A stretch of DNA of 64,000 nt, taken from Euglena gracilis. Lineage: Eukaryota; Euglenida; Euglenophyceae; Euglenales. The translations under genes and the position numbers were made by a program. Shown in pieces: positions 55,420 through 64,000 of the stretch. The stretch lies in assembly GCA_039621445.1 (NCBI GenBank), contig CP154956.1:11283443-11347442 (forward strand), in the 5' to 3' direction. The notes beneath the pieces were generated by a model. That model was given only the letters and a program-made list of their open reading frames with translations, was not told the origin of the DNA and did not search any database. Within the stretch, counting starts at the first letter, position 1. Each line of letters begins with the position of its first letter.

Positions 55420-56500
55420 GTTCATCTCTCATGTGGAAAGAAAAATTGACAACGAGTCCACACATCGGATGTTCAAACACCAGATCATGCAAGCAGCCGA
55501 AACTGGGATCACGCCTTCTATTTTTTTTTGCAGAGATAAAATCGCAAATAAATTCAGGTTTTAAGGGTTTTTTTGGTTTATTAGGATGTCCTCATCCTGT
55601 TTTCAGCTGATTTTTTGTGAATTTTTGATTTCCCTTTGTGTTTTTTTTAAAAAGTGTGCAAGGCATTCTTCTTATCTTTTTTCTGGAGGTAAATTTGAAT
55701 GATTGTTCAAAGCATCCACAGTATTTGTATGAAATTGAGTTGCATAATGTAAATTTCTGCGAGGAAATGAAAGCTTTCCAGGTCTTTTCTACAAAATGTT
55801 AACCCCCCCCAGCCAACTAAAGAATGATTTATAACCCCCTCTCCAGAGAAGAAAGCAATAAACGGCGGGGGACGGTTTTTTTTTTTGGCCGCAAACCCCC
55901 AAAGCTAATTTTGGAATCTCTTATATGCCTATCGTGAAAATGCAGTTTTTGACCAATTTTGGCAAAATTGGGGATTTGAGGTACTTTAGGTTATTTTGGG
56001 GGATCGGATTATTATAAATTACAAGTCTTTGACTTATGACCCTCCCCCTATTTAAAACCCCCTTCAGCTGACTCACCACACCAGATCTTATTAACTAACC
56101 CCAGGGGGTTCATCAGCGGGCGGGGAGTTACATTCTGGTTTGATAAAAAAAAACTTTGTCCTTTTAACAGGCATGTTGGCAAGGATATTGTTTTTCATTT
56201 TGAGATGTTATAATTATTTTTGGTGCCTTACTCGGTTGCCACACAAATCGAATCGAATAATTACCCGAGTCTTCCCCCCCCCCCAACTTCATCCACGTTT
56301 GTGCGTATCTCGTTGGATGCCTTTCCTCTCCTTGACGCCTTCGGCCCCATTAAACTTGGCTGCTGTCGTTTTTTTTGTTTCGCTGAACCCGCCCCGACGT
56401 TGGGGTTATTGCGGCCCAGCCATGGGCTTCGTAAGAAATATATATTAAATGGAAATGAAATGGAAATGCAAAATGAATGTGATTCCAATTATTCAATCCA
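55420..56500. other. Intron region m-n, AT-rich
   Basis: AT-rich sequence with T runs, a TATAACCCCC-type pair (55825-56075) and no exon I can support. Confidence 0.5.
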
Positions 56501-56535
56501 ATATTATACCGAAGAGAGGCCCCATACTGCTCTGC

Positions 56536-56598
56536 CACTGGTGGTACAACATGTTCTACTTCAACTTCCGGTGCGATCGGGCGGCTGTGGAGTGGCAC
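56536..56598 (+). CDS. Copy B exon block n
   Basis: Reads [18 protein letters not shown] then EWH. Partner of 30340-30446, but ends 45 bp earlier: an intron follows Glu-Trp-His here, whereas copy A runs on through HGFRGN. Confidence 0.85.
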
Positions 56599-56685
56599 TG
56601 TCAAGGGGGTCTCTCAACTCCGGCTCGTGAGAGTCTCTTCTCGTTGTTTTTTTGGGGGGGTCACCTCCGGCTTAAGAAAACCGCT

Positions 56686-56689
<4 letters not shown>

Positions 56690-56733
<44 letters not shown>

Positions 56734-56860
56734 TGTATGTGTGTGTGGGTGGGTGGGTGGGTGTGTGTGTGTGTGTGCGTGTGTGTGTGTGGGTGGGTGG
56801 GTGGGTGGGTGGGTGTATGGAGGTGTGCGTATGTGTATATGTGTGTGTATGTGCGCGGGC
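56690..56860. repeat. GT / GGGT microsatellite
   Basis: (GT)n with two (GGGT)n segments. A complementary CA/CCCA array at 57298-57362 lies at the other end of the same intron, so the two could pair. Confidence 0.95.
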
Positions 56861-57297
56861 GTGCCATTTCCACCAGTTATTGCTCTTTCGGGGAGGTCAA
56901 CCACTTTTTTCCCAGCCAGAAACCTCAGCCGGGCTGTGGACCCCCCCCCCTGCACGGGGGAGCTGAAGTAAAGCAGGCCGGCCTGTGTGGCGAAGCCGGG
57001 CCGGACCGAAATTTTTTCGGCGCAAGTTTCTGGAAAACGATGTTAAAAAGGCCAAAGCTGACCTTTTTGAGGGATTTAAGGATTTTCGCCGCCAAATTTT
57101 GACTGTAAAATGCCAACCGGGCTGGATTTGGGCTTTTTTGGATTTACCTGCTTTTCGGGGGGTCCAGCTGCACGGTTGGACCCCCACACCCAGGGGGGGG
57201 TCCAGCAAGCACCTTTCTTCCAGCCGGCCTGCAAGAGTGCCCCCAAGGGGGTTCTTAACAAAACCCCTGACTCTCTCTCCCCCTCTCTCTCATTAGC

Positions 57298-57362
57298 ACA
57301 CACACACCCACACACACCAACACACACACCCACCCACCCACCCACCCACACACACACACAGG
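57298..57362. repeat. CA / CCCA microsatellite
   Basis: Complementary in sequence to the GT/GGGT array at 56690-56860 across the same intron; ends 40 bp before exon o. Confidence 0.9.
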
Positions 57363-57401
57363 GGAGTGAAGCCGGGTCCGAAAGGGCCCCTGCGCCACCT
57401 C

Positions 57402-57515
57402 CACTTCGGGGGGACCCACGGGTTCCACGGCAACGTGTACGCGATGCCCGACTACCGCCGCCACCCCCGGGACGGCATGGTGGAGCACGCCTGCCGGGCG
57501 GCCCCCTGCCACGCC
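57402..57515 (+). CDS. Copy B exon block o
   Basis: Reads LHFGGTHGFHGNVYAMP, DYRRHPRDGMVEHACRAAP. Spans without a break the position where copy A carries the 912-bp CGGCAACG-flanked insertion. Partner of the end of 30340-30446 plus 31359-31440. Confidence 0.9.
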
Positions 57516-57562
57516 CAAGGGGGCCACGTGGGTTATGCTCGGGATTTGATGGGTCTGTGGCA

Positions 57563-57663
57563 TACCTACCCCCCCCCCGGGAAACTGTCATGCCCAAGGA
57601 CCTGTCAGGGTCCCGCCCGGGAAACTGCCAGGGTGACAGTTTCCCGGGGGGGGGGGGTAGGTA
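57563..57663. mobile_element. TACCTACCCC...GGGGTAGGTA foldback, 101 bp
   Basis: TACCTACCCCCCCCC then GGGAAACTGTCA; right end TGACAGTTTCCC then GGGGTAGGTA. Near-perfect inverted ends of about 28 bp. Followed by a GTGACTGACTGG-type foldback (57700-57985). Confidence 0.85.
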
Positions 57664-57989
57664 CCATTGCTTAACACCTGTCCCACCCCTCCCCTCGGGG
57701 GGGGGTGACTGATTGGTTTTTTCCGAGTGACTGGCTGGTTTTCTGGCCAAGACCCCCCCCTCCCCCCGGGGTGGGGTAGGCCCGAAAATGAAAAAAGTGG
57801 CTGGCCTGGCGCCGAAGGCGCCGGAAGTTTTTGGGGTTTTCTTGGGACTTTTTGGCAACAGTGCCTTGCCAACATGAGTGGCCGAACCCCCCCCCCCAGG
57901 GGAAAGCGACTGGCTGGTTTTTTGGGGTAAAGTGACTGGTTTTTTTTGGAAAAAGTGACTGACTGGTTTTTTCAGAGTGGAAAGTGACC

Positions 57990-58492
57990 CCGGGGGTCGC
58001 TAAGCAATGGTATGGTCTGTGGACGCAGCGACACGCTTAGAACACAGCTGCTCCATAAAATATAAAATAAATTATATAAAAAATGACAAAACTGTTTATT
58101 AAAATTACGTGGGGGGAATAGTATTGTTGATGAAAGAAGTGAAACCCAAATGACACCCTCCGACAGTTGGTTTTTGAGTCAAACACCAGGACGGAAACAA
58201 GGCACCATTCCCCAGAACACCCAAATAAATGTAAAAAACTAACTACAAAAGAAAACAGGAGAAGAATGGCAACTGCGGAAAATGCAGTTTGGGGTAACCC
58301 AAAAAAAACGGGATAAGAGGTGGCAGTTCGGCTGCAATTCTAAATATTATCTGTCAAAATTTTGATCATTTACCCTTTCACACCTCGAAATTCTTGTGCT
58401 TATAAATGGTGATGAGATTGATCTTTTCAGGGTACTTACTTACTTACTCACTCACTCACTCACTTACTTATTATTTACTACTTAATTATTGT

Positions 58493-58559
<67 letters not shown>

Positions 58560-58770
58560 TTTTGTTTATATTTTGTTTAATTTTCTATTTTGTATTTCAA
58601 TTTTAATTTAATAGTTTGATATATACATACATACATATATATATATATATATGTCATTTTGTTTTGCTTTTTTACTTTTGTTTATATTTCATGTTTCATA
58701 TTTAGTTTTTCATTTGCATTTTATGGTTTACGTTTTTGGTTTATATTTTTTTGTGTTTATTCGAAGTTTC
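57990..58770. other. Intron region o-p
   Basis: AT-rich; (TTTA)n at 58480-58565 and TA run at 58620-58652. No exon. Confidence 0.6.
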
Positions 58771-58775
58771 CCCCT

Positions 58776-58878
58776 GTCCACCCAACCGAGGGCCGCCCCC
58801 CACGGGAACGCATCCTGTCGTTCATGCTGAGCACACACGGCACGCTGGAGCCCATCCCGGTGCCCTACATGTGCCACC
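58776..58878 (+). CDS. Copy B exon block p, left part
   Basis: Reads GRPPRERILSFMLSTHGTL then EPIPVPYMCHP and stops at the target repeat GTGCCACC of the inserted element. Partner of 32371-32486. Confidence 0.9.
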
Positions 58879-59117
58879 CAGGGTTTCTTTTAGTCGTGGA
58901 CCCCCGCCCGGGGGGGGGGGAGGTCAGGGTGGGGGGGGCCGCCCCCCCCCGGTGGGGGGGGTGTATTTTAATTTTTGAAAAAGTGATATTTTAGCACTTT
59001 TCGCGATTTTCGGCCATTTTTTTGTGGGTCCCCCGGGACCCCCCCCCCTGGGGCCCCCCGCAGGGGTGGGTGGGTTGGGGGCCCCCCTCCCCCCCCGGTC
59101 TTAAAAAAAAAACCCTG
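58879..59117. mobile_element. TIR element with 8-bp TSD (GTGCCACC) splitting exon p
   Basis: 239 bp from CAGGGTTTCTTTTAGTCGTGG to GTCTTAAAAAAAAAACCCTG. Perfect repeats GTGCCACC at 58871-58878 and 59118-59125. The interior TTTTAGCACTTTTCGCGATTTT is shared with 14945-15191. Exact removal restores the exon p frame. Confidence 0.95.
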
Positions 59118-59157
59118 GTGCCACCCAGCCTACCTCTGCCCCGCCATCCGCCCTGAT
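59118..59157 (+). CDS. Copy B exon block p, right part
   Basis: Continues CHP|AYLCPAIRP, aligned with CHP-PQRCPAARP of copy A at 32455-32486: C-P-A-x-R-P conserved. Stop at 59158. Shows that the element at 58879 lies inside coding sequence. Confidence 0.75.
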
Positions 59158-59229
59158 TAGCTGCCCCACCCTGACCTCGACCAGATATATTTTTAGTACT
59201 TTTTCTGACCCGGGGTTTGGGTAGGTGGG

Positions 59230-59330
59230 CGCGTCCAGGCCGAGATCCCGCCACAGTTGCACTAAGGCGTTTTGTCTGTTTATGGCCGGCGCTAACTTCG
59301 CTTCTGGCCCAGTTTGTGTCCAGGCCGAAC
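59230..59330. mobile_element. Arm fragment of the 22064 long-TIR element
   Basis: GTTGCACTAAGGC...TTTATGGCCGGCGCTAACTTCGCTTCTGGCCCAG matches the 22064 arms. Second arm not found here. Confidence 0.55.
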
Positions 59331-59389
59331 TCCCCCCGGGGGGGTTGAGCCGAGTGGGTACCCCGCCAGGATTTCCTCTATTTTTCTCT

Positions 59390-61080
59390 ATTTTTGGCGC
59401 GGAGCGCCGAAAAAGGTTTTTGGGCCCAAAATTGACCCCCCAATGGTCCCCCCAAGCCCCCCCCCCCCCAGGCCAAACCCCGCCGGGTTCTAAAATACCT
59501 CTGACCTCGACCCCAACCCCGCCGCCTTGCCCCCCCATTTTTATCGCTCTGCCTAATCATCGTCACGATGTCCCTCAAAACCACCCTCGCCCTTGTAAGA
59601 TTACAGTGCAGTCGCAGATACCAGCGGTGCAGGGCGCTAGAAATTATGGGCCAATTGGGCATGAGCTGGCCTCATTGTGTGTGTCGTCTGTGTGTTCCAG
59701 TACCAAACCTGTTATCCCTCGCTGGCATTTTTTTTAATTTTTTTGGGAGGGTGGGGGCTAAACAGACACTGACTTTTCTTGGGGAGGAAAACGGACGGAC
59801 ATTGACCATCCGCAAGTCATAGCTCCTCCTAGGTATTGGTCATGTCCAACTTTTTAAGTTTTTTTTCTTCAAATTTTTAATTTTTTTAAATTTTTAAATT
59901 TTTAAGTTTTTTTTCAAATTTTTAATTTTTTTAAAATTTTTATTTTTTTTAAATTTTAAATTTTTAAGTTTTAATTTAAGACCCATCAGGGTTCCCGGAA
60001 CTGCCCGAAACGGTGACAGTCTCCCAGAGGAATAGGTCCTCCTGCAATTGTGATGGCTGCTCGGCCGCCACGACCTTTTTCCCGATGGTCGATAATAATA
60101 ATAAAAAATCACCAGCTGGCATCACATGGACCAAATAGGATCATTGTCGCAGCAGTAACTTCCTGCACATGTGAGACCTAACAAGGGTCCTCAGTACCCC
60201 CAGCTTCTCATTTTGGGGTGTCCCCCTGTTTGACCCCGTTGGTTGTTGGTCTCCGGGCGAGAGACAAGTGTTGACATTCGTTCTCCGCCGCGTTTCGGGG
60301 TGGCTTCTCCCCTCGCAGGTCCTGTTTTTTTGCGCAAAAGCCCCAATGTCAGTAGAGTCGCCAGAGTTGCCAGCCGACTCCATTTGCGGTGTGTGGCTGG
60401 TACCCCCCCCCCGGAAATTGTCGTGTCCGCTACAACCCCCCCCCTGCTTTCTCTGTGCAACACCTCTTGCCTTCAAAGTTTAACTGCTCCCTCACCCAAT
60501 GAAATTCCTGAATAGTTTGCCAAACAAAAGAGACTTGACCTGTTTGGGGAGACTTTAAATTATTGGGGGTTAAACATATGTTTTAGAAAATTCTGAAGAA
60601 TGAACGGCTTGAAGGCTTAGCCTTTTAATTTTGCCTGCCAATTTCTGAACTTCCAAATCATCCGGTTTTGGTCCAGGTGGACAACACGGGTAATCCCACA
60701 GGGGTCGGGGAGGGGGGTTAACTGTACACGCTGATCTAGACCACAGAACTGAGGGTTCTGAGAGGTTCCTCTGGTGACGTGGTGACGGGGGTCGGCCAGC
60801 CAGGGCGATTCCCCAGCTGGAACCCTGCCAATTTCCATGGCAGGGCAGGGATTTTCACCGTCACAGGTGGGCCGGTGAAAGGGACCCCGTGCATAACCCT
60901 GGCACCCTCTGTAATGTGTTTTTAACCTGTGTGCCATTTTTGTTGGCCAGTGCATACAAAGAAGAAAAACTGTTCTCTTTCCTCTCCCGTGCCCAAGTTG
61001 ACCCTGAAGCTTCCAACTACTGACAGACAAATCATGGATGGGTGTATTCTTCTGTGGAAATTCAGGAGGATTGCAATTTT
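59390..61080. other. Spacer with no supported gene
   Basis: GCGC hairpin core at 59398, A/T-run low complexity (59855-59980), a GTGACAGTCTCCC fragment (59985-60035). Several short ORFs without partners or splice evidence. Confidence 0.5.
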
Positions 61081-61114
61081 TTAATTGATTTATTATTTCA
61101 TTATCTTGTTATTT

Positions 61115-61188
61115 TATGTTGTTGTTGTTGTTGTTGCTGTTGTTGCTGCTGCTGCTGTTTCTGTTGTTGTTGTTGTTGTTGTTGTTGC

Positions 61189-61234
<46 letters not shown>

Positions 61235-61376
61235 GGTGGTGGTGTTGTTGTTGTTGCTGTTGCTGTTGTTGTTGCTGTTGCTGTTGGTGTTGTTGTTGTT
61301 GTTGCTGCTGCTGCTGTTGTTGTTGCTGTTGCTGCTGATGCTGCTGCTGCTGCTGCTGCTGCTGTTGTTGTTGTTT
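61115..61376. repeat. TTG/CTG trinucleotide array
   Basis: About 260 bp of (TTG)n/(CTG)n; Val/Leu/Cys on plus, Gln/Asn/Ser on minus. Ends 43 bp before the next exon; regarded as intronic. Confidence 0.9.
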
Positions 61377-61419
61377 TCCTGTCTCAACAAACCGCCACAA
61401 ATGCATTTGCCGTTTCCAG

Positions 61420-61537
61420 AGGAGGACGCAGGCCACACCTGCAAGCCGCTGAAGGGCTCGGTGCTGGACGCCCCCGCCCACTGCACGGAGGAGGACGTCC
61501 GAGCCGCGCTGCTGGAGCCCGGGCTGACTCGCAGAGA
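61420..61537 (+). CDS. Exon-like block downstream of copy B
   Basis: After CGTTTCCAG the frame reads EEDAGHTCKPLKGSVLDAP then AHCTEEDVRAALLEPGLTRRD and ends near GACAG. Good acceptor and GC-rich codons; helical end. No partner after copy A, so it may belong to the unique 3' part of the gene. Confidence 0.6.
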
Positions 61538-61549
61538 CAGTTGTCCGAC

Positions 61550-61710
61550 CCCTCCCCCCCCCCCACCCCACCCCCCGCCACACCTCCCCCCACACCCCCC
61601 AACACCCCCAACACCCCCCAACACCCCTCACACACCCCACACACCTCCCCCCACACCCCACACCCCACACCTCCCCACCCCCCACACCCCCCACCCCACC
61701 CCATTTTCTG
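61550..61710. repeat. CCCCACA low-complexity tract
   Basis: C-rich, CCCCACACC units; the minus-strand Gly-Gly-Val and plus-strand Pro/Thr ORFs are artefacts. Confidence 0.9.
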
Positions 61711-62522
61711 AGCCATTTTTTTTTGCCAAGCACCAAACAAACAAACAAATAAGACAACAGTCAGGGGGTGGCCAGAGTGGTAGTTACCGAGGGGAGAATC
61801 CTATGTGAGACCAAGTGGGCGAGGCAAGGCATGGGTTGGCTTTCCACGTGGGGGGGGGGGGGCAGTGGGGGGGGCGGACCACTCCCAACCCACCCCACAC
61901 CCCACACCCGCCCATAGTTCCCACATTTAAGTGTGGGAGCTCCGTTTTTTACCATGACATACGGGCATATGGGCATTTTGCTTGCCCAAATGCAACTGCT
62001 CGCTTGAGGTTTCCGAGAAACGTCCACGTCTGTGATGTCTGATTTAGCGATGAATTATAATTCTGACCGGCGGAATGAGACGGGCACAGCATGGTGGGGG
62101 ACCGAGGGAAGCATCTTTTCTTTGCAGCTGTGTCCGTGGCAGCCCGATTCCAGCCTTCGGCGATATTGGGCTGCAGGTTTACAATGTGAATGGCTGGTAG
62201 GCTTGCCCCTTTTTGATTTTGTCGAGTAGTTCGCTCTTTCACAAAAAGTGCAGGTAAGATTTTTGGGCCCCCGTTCTGTTTCTAGCATTAGAAGCGGGAG
62301 TTAAGTTTCTGGAGCTCAGCAATATTCCCAGTCAATGGTCAGCAAAGTGTGAAGAATTCAAGATAAATTCAAAGTTAAATAAATAAATTTGAATCAATTT
62401 TGTTTGATTATATGTCAAATTTAAGAAATAAATTAAAACGAAATTCAAATAAAATCAATATATATATATATATATTTATAATATATATATTTATAATTTA
62501 AATTATAATATAATATATATAT

Positions 62523-62803
62523 ATGGCAGCCATATTCTAAATGGCACCCCCCCCTCGGGGGGGCCATGTAGAGTGACCAGGGGGTCAAAATAGTTTTTTT
62601 GCGTTAATGATGGAATAGGGTTAGGTGCGCAACTTAGGCTTAGGGTTAGGCCTAACTCATAGACGGGTGTTCGGTGTACAAGTTAGGCCTAACCCTAAGC
62701 CTAAGTCGCGCACCTAACCCTACTCCATCATTAACGCAAAACATGCCAGGAGGGGGGCCATTTAGAGTGACCAGGGGGGGGGCCATTTAGAAGATGGCTG
62801 CCA
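62523..62803. mobile_element. TA-microsatellite MITE with 57-nt palindrome
   Basis: Ends ATGGCAGCCATATTCTAAATGG and CCATTTAGAAGATGGCTGCCAT between TA runs. Inner arms 62601-62657 and 62681-62737 match in 55 of 57 positions with a 23-nt loop and contain TAGGGTTAGG / CCTAACCCTA. Confidence 0.9.
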
Positions 62804-62848
62804 TATATATATATATATATATATATAGATATATATATATATATATAT

Positions 62849-62883
<35 letters not shown>

Positions 62884-62890
62884 TATCTAT

Positions 62891-62926
<36 letters not shown>

Positions 62927-63045
62927 ATATATATATATATATAGATCTATATATATATCTCTATATATATCTATATATATATATATATCTCTATATATAT
63001 CTCTATATATATCTCTCTATATGGCAGCCATCTTCTAAATGGCAT
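62804..63045. repeat. TA microsatellite with solo MITE end
   Basis: (TA)n with GATATC breaks; ATGGCAGCCATCTTCTAAATGG at 63021-63042 is a lone terminal repeat. 63050-63420 is TTTAG/AATT-rich; nothing else seen. Confidence 0.85.
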
Positions 63046-63599
63046 ATATATTTGTTTAGTTTAGTTCATTAGTTTAGTTCAGTTTAGTTTAGTTTATTTA
63101 TTAATTATTTATTTAATTTAGTTCAATTAAATTTAGTTCAATCAATTTCAATAAATTAAAATGAATTTTTTCAATGTAATTTAGTCCAAATTGAATTTAG
63201 TTCAATTTGGTATTTAATTTATTTGAAATTCAGTAATTTAAATTAAAATTAATACAGTTGAAAATTGAAAATTATAATTAAAATTCAAATTTAAGATAAT
63301 TTTATTTTCAATTTAATAAAGATATAATTGATTTTTGGTTTTAAATTGAATTATGTTATATTATATTATATATAAAATGAAATTGAATTAAAAAATTAAA
63401 AAAAAACCCAACTGCGAACCAGAATTGTTTTTCTTTTTTATCTTTCACAACTGGTACCCTAGCCAACAACTGGATTCTTTTCTCAAGAATTTCCATGTTG
63501 AAGAAGCTGTCAGGATCCCGGGAAATCATCAGGAATGTTGTTTCATTTCACAGCAAATAAGTGCCAAATGTCGAAAAGAAAGCAAAGAAAATAGACATT

Positions 63600-63990
63600 G
63601 TACCCCCCCCCTTATGTCCAACGACCCCCCTATGTCCAATGACCACCCCCCCCCCCGGTCAGAGGACACCTTTTCGGAGGTTTGACCAAATTTTTGGTCC
63701 CGGCGTGAAGCGCCAGGACGAAAAAAATTGCCCAAATATTGGCAAAAATTTGGTTAAAATGCCATTTTTGACACTTTTTGGACAAAAATTTGTCAAAATT
63801 GCCCAAAATTTTCAGCGCGAAGCGCCGGAAGGGAAATTTAGGCATTTTTGGGTGGGTAGGGACCCAGGTACCCACCAACTTTCTTTTGACCCCATGTCCA
63901 ACGACCACCCCCCCCCCCGGTCAGAGGACACCTTTTTGGTCACTACCCTATGTCCAACGACCACCCCCCCCGGTCAGAGGACAGAGGTTA
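63600..63990. repeat. TATGTCCAACGACC...GGTCAGAGGACA repeats
   Basis: TATGTCCAACGACC followed by a C-run and GGTCAGAGGACA occurs at 63614-63668, 63893-63930 and 63951-63983, with GCG(A/T)GAAGCGCC hairpins between. A foldback family truncated by the window end. Confidence 0.7.
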
Positions 63991-64000
63991 CCGGTCATTG

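Noticed and set aside
61085-61757. Poly-Val, poly-Leu or poly-Gln ORFs at the TTG/CTG array
   Set aside because: Repeat-derived. Only the block at 61420-61537 after the acceptor has normal composition.
62600-62740. Telomere or interstitial telomeric repeat
   Set aside because: The TTAGGG-like words are not tandem; they form the arms of a MITE palindrome.

Overview
The window looks like nuclear DNA of a microbial eukaryote. It has no bacterial-style operons. Short GC-rich coding blocks of about 60-200 bp sit about 1 kb apart in AT-rich, microsatellite-rich and poly-C/poly-G-rich sequence. Several blocks end in plausible acceptors (pyrimidine run then CAG) or donors (GTGAGT, GTTTGT, or AG|GC). 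I cannot name the species. Transposon-derived introns and odd splice borders would suit an introner-rich alga or dinoflagellate, or a diplonemid/euglenid; this is inference only.

Layout. 1-2.1 kb, minus strand: a GC-rich ORF of 574 codons and, beyond it, a partial coiled-coil reading frame running off the window edge; possibly a retroelement-type gene, unproven. 2.17-2.86 kb: a 0.7 kb GTGGG/GGGT array. 3.4-13.1 kb, plus strand: scattered single exon-like blocks. 12.9-32.5 kb: about fifteen exon blocks (copy A). 35.1-59.2 kb: the same blocks in the same order and strand (copy B), 22-26 kb downstream of their partners. 61.4 kb: one further exon-like block. The rest is simple repeats and many small foldback or terminal-inverted-repeat elements.

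The paired blocks show that copies A and B descend from a tandem duplication, either of a gene or of a roughly 500-residue repeat inside one very large gene. Exons are 50-75 % identical in protein; the introns share almost nothing beyond transposon families. I do not recognise the protein. One block has a Tyr-x-Tyr-x-Leu-Lys-Phe-His-x-Lys-Ser motif that recalls some rhamnan-synthesis-F-like or DUF4422-like glycosyltransferases, a weak hint only.

The most interesting result comes from comparing A with B. Several insertions split exons and are flanked by 8-bp direct repeats. Most carry inverted ends starting CAGGC/CAGGG. Removing the insertion plus one repeat exactly restores the reading frame seen in the other copy. 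Such small non-autonomous DNA transposons (8-bp target duplication, as in hAT-like elements) may be acting as introns, sometimes with no GT/GC-AG border. Clear cases are at 30447-31358, 58879-59117 and 15503-15618, with further TSD-flanked elements at 7663, 9227, 14670, 14945 and 26975.
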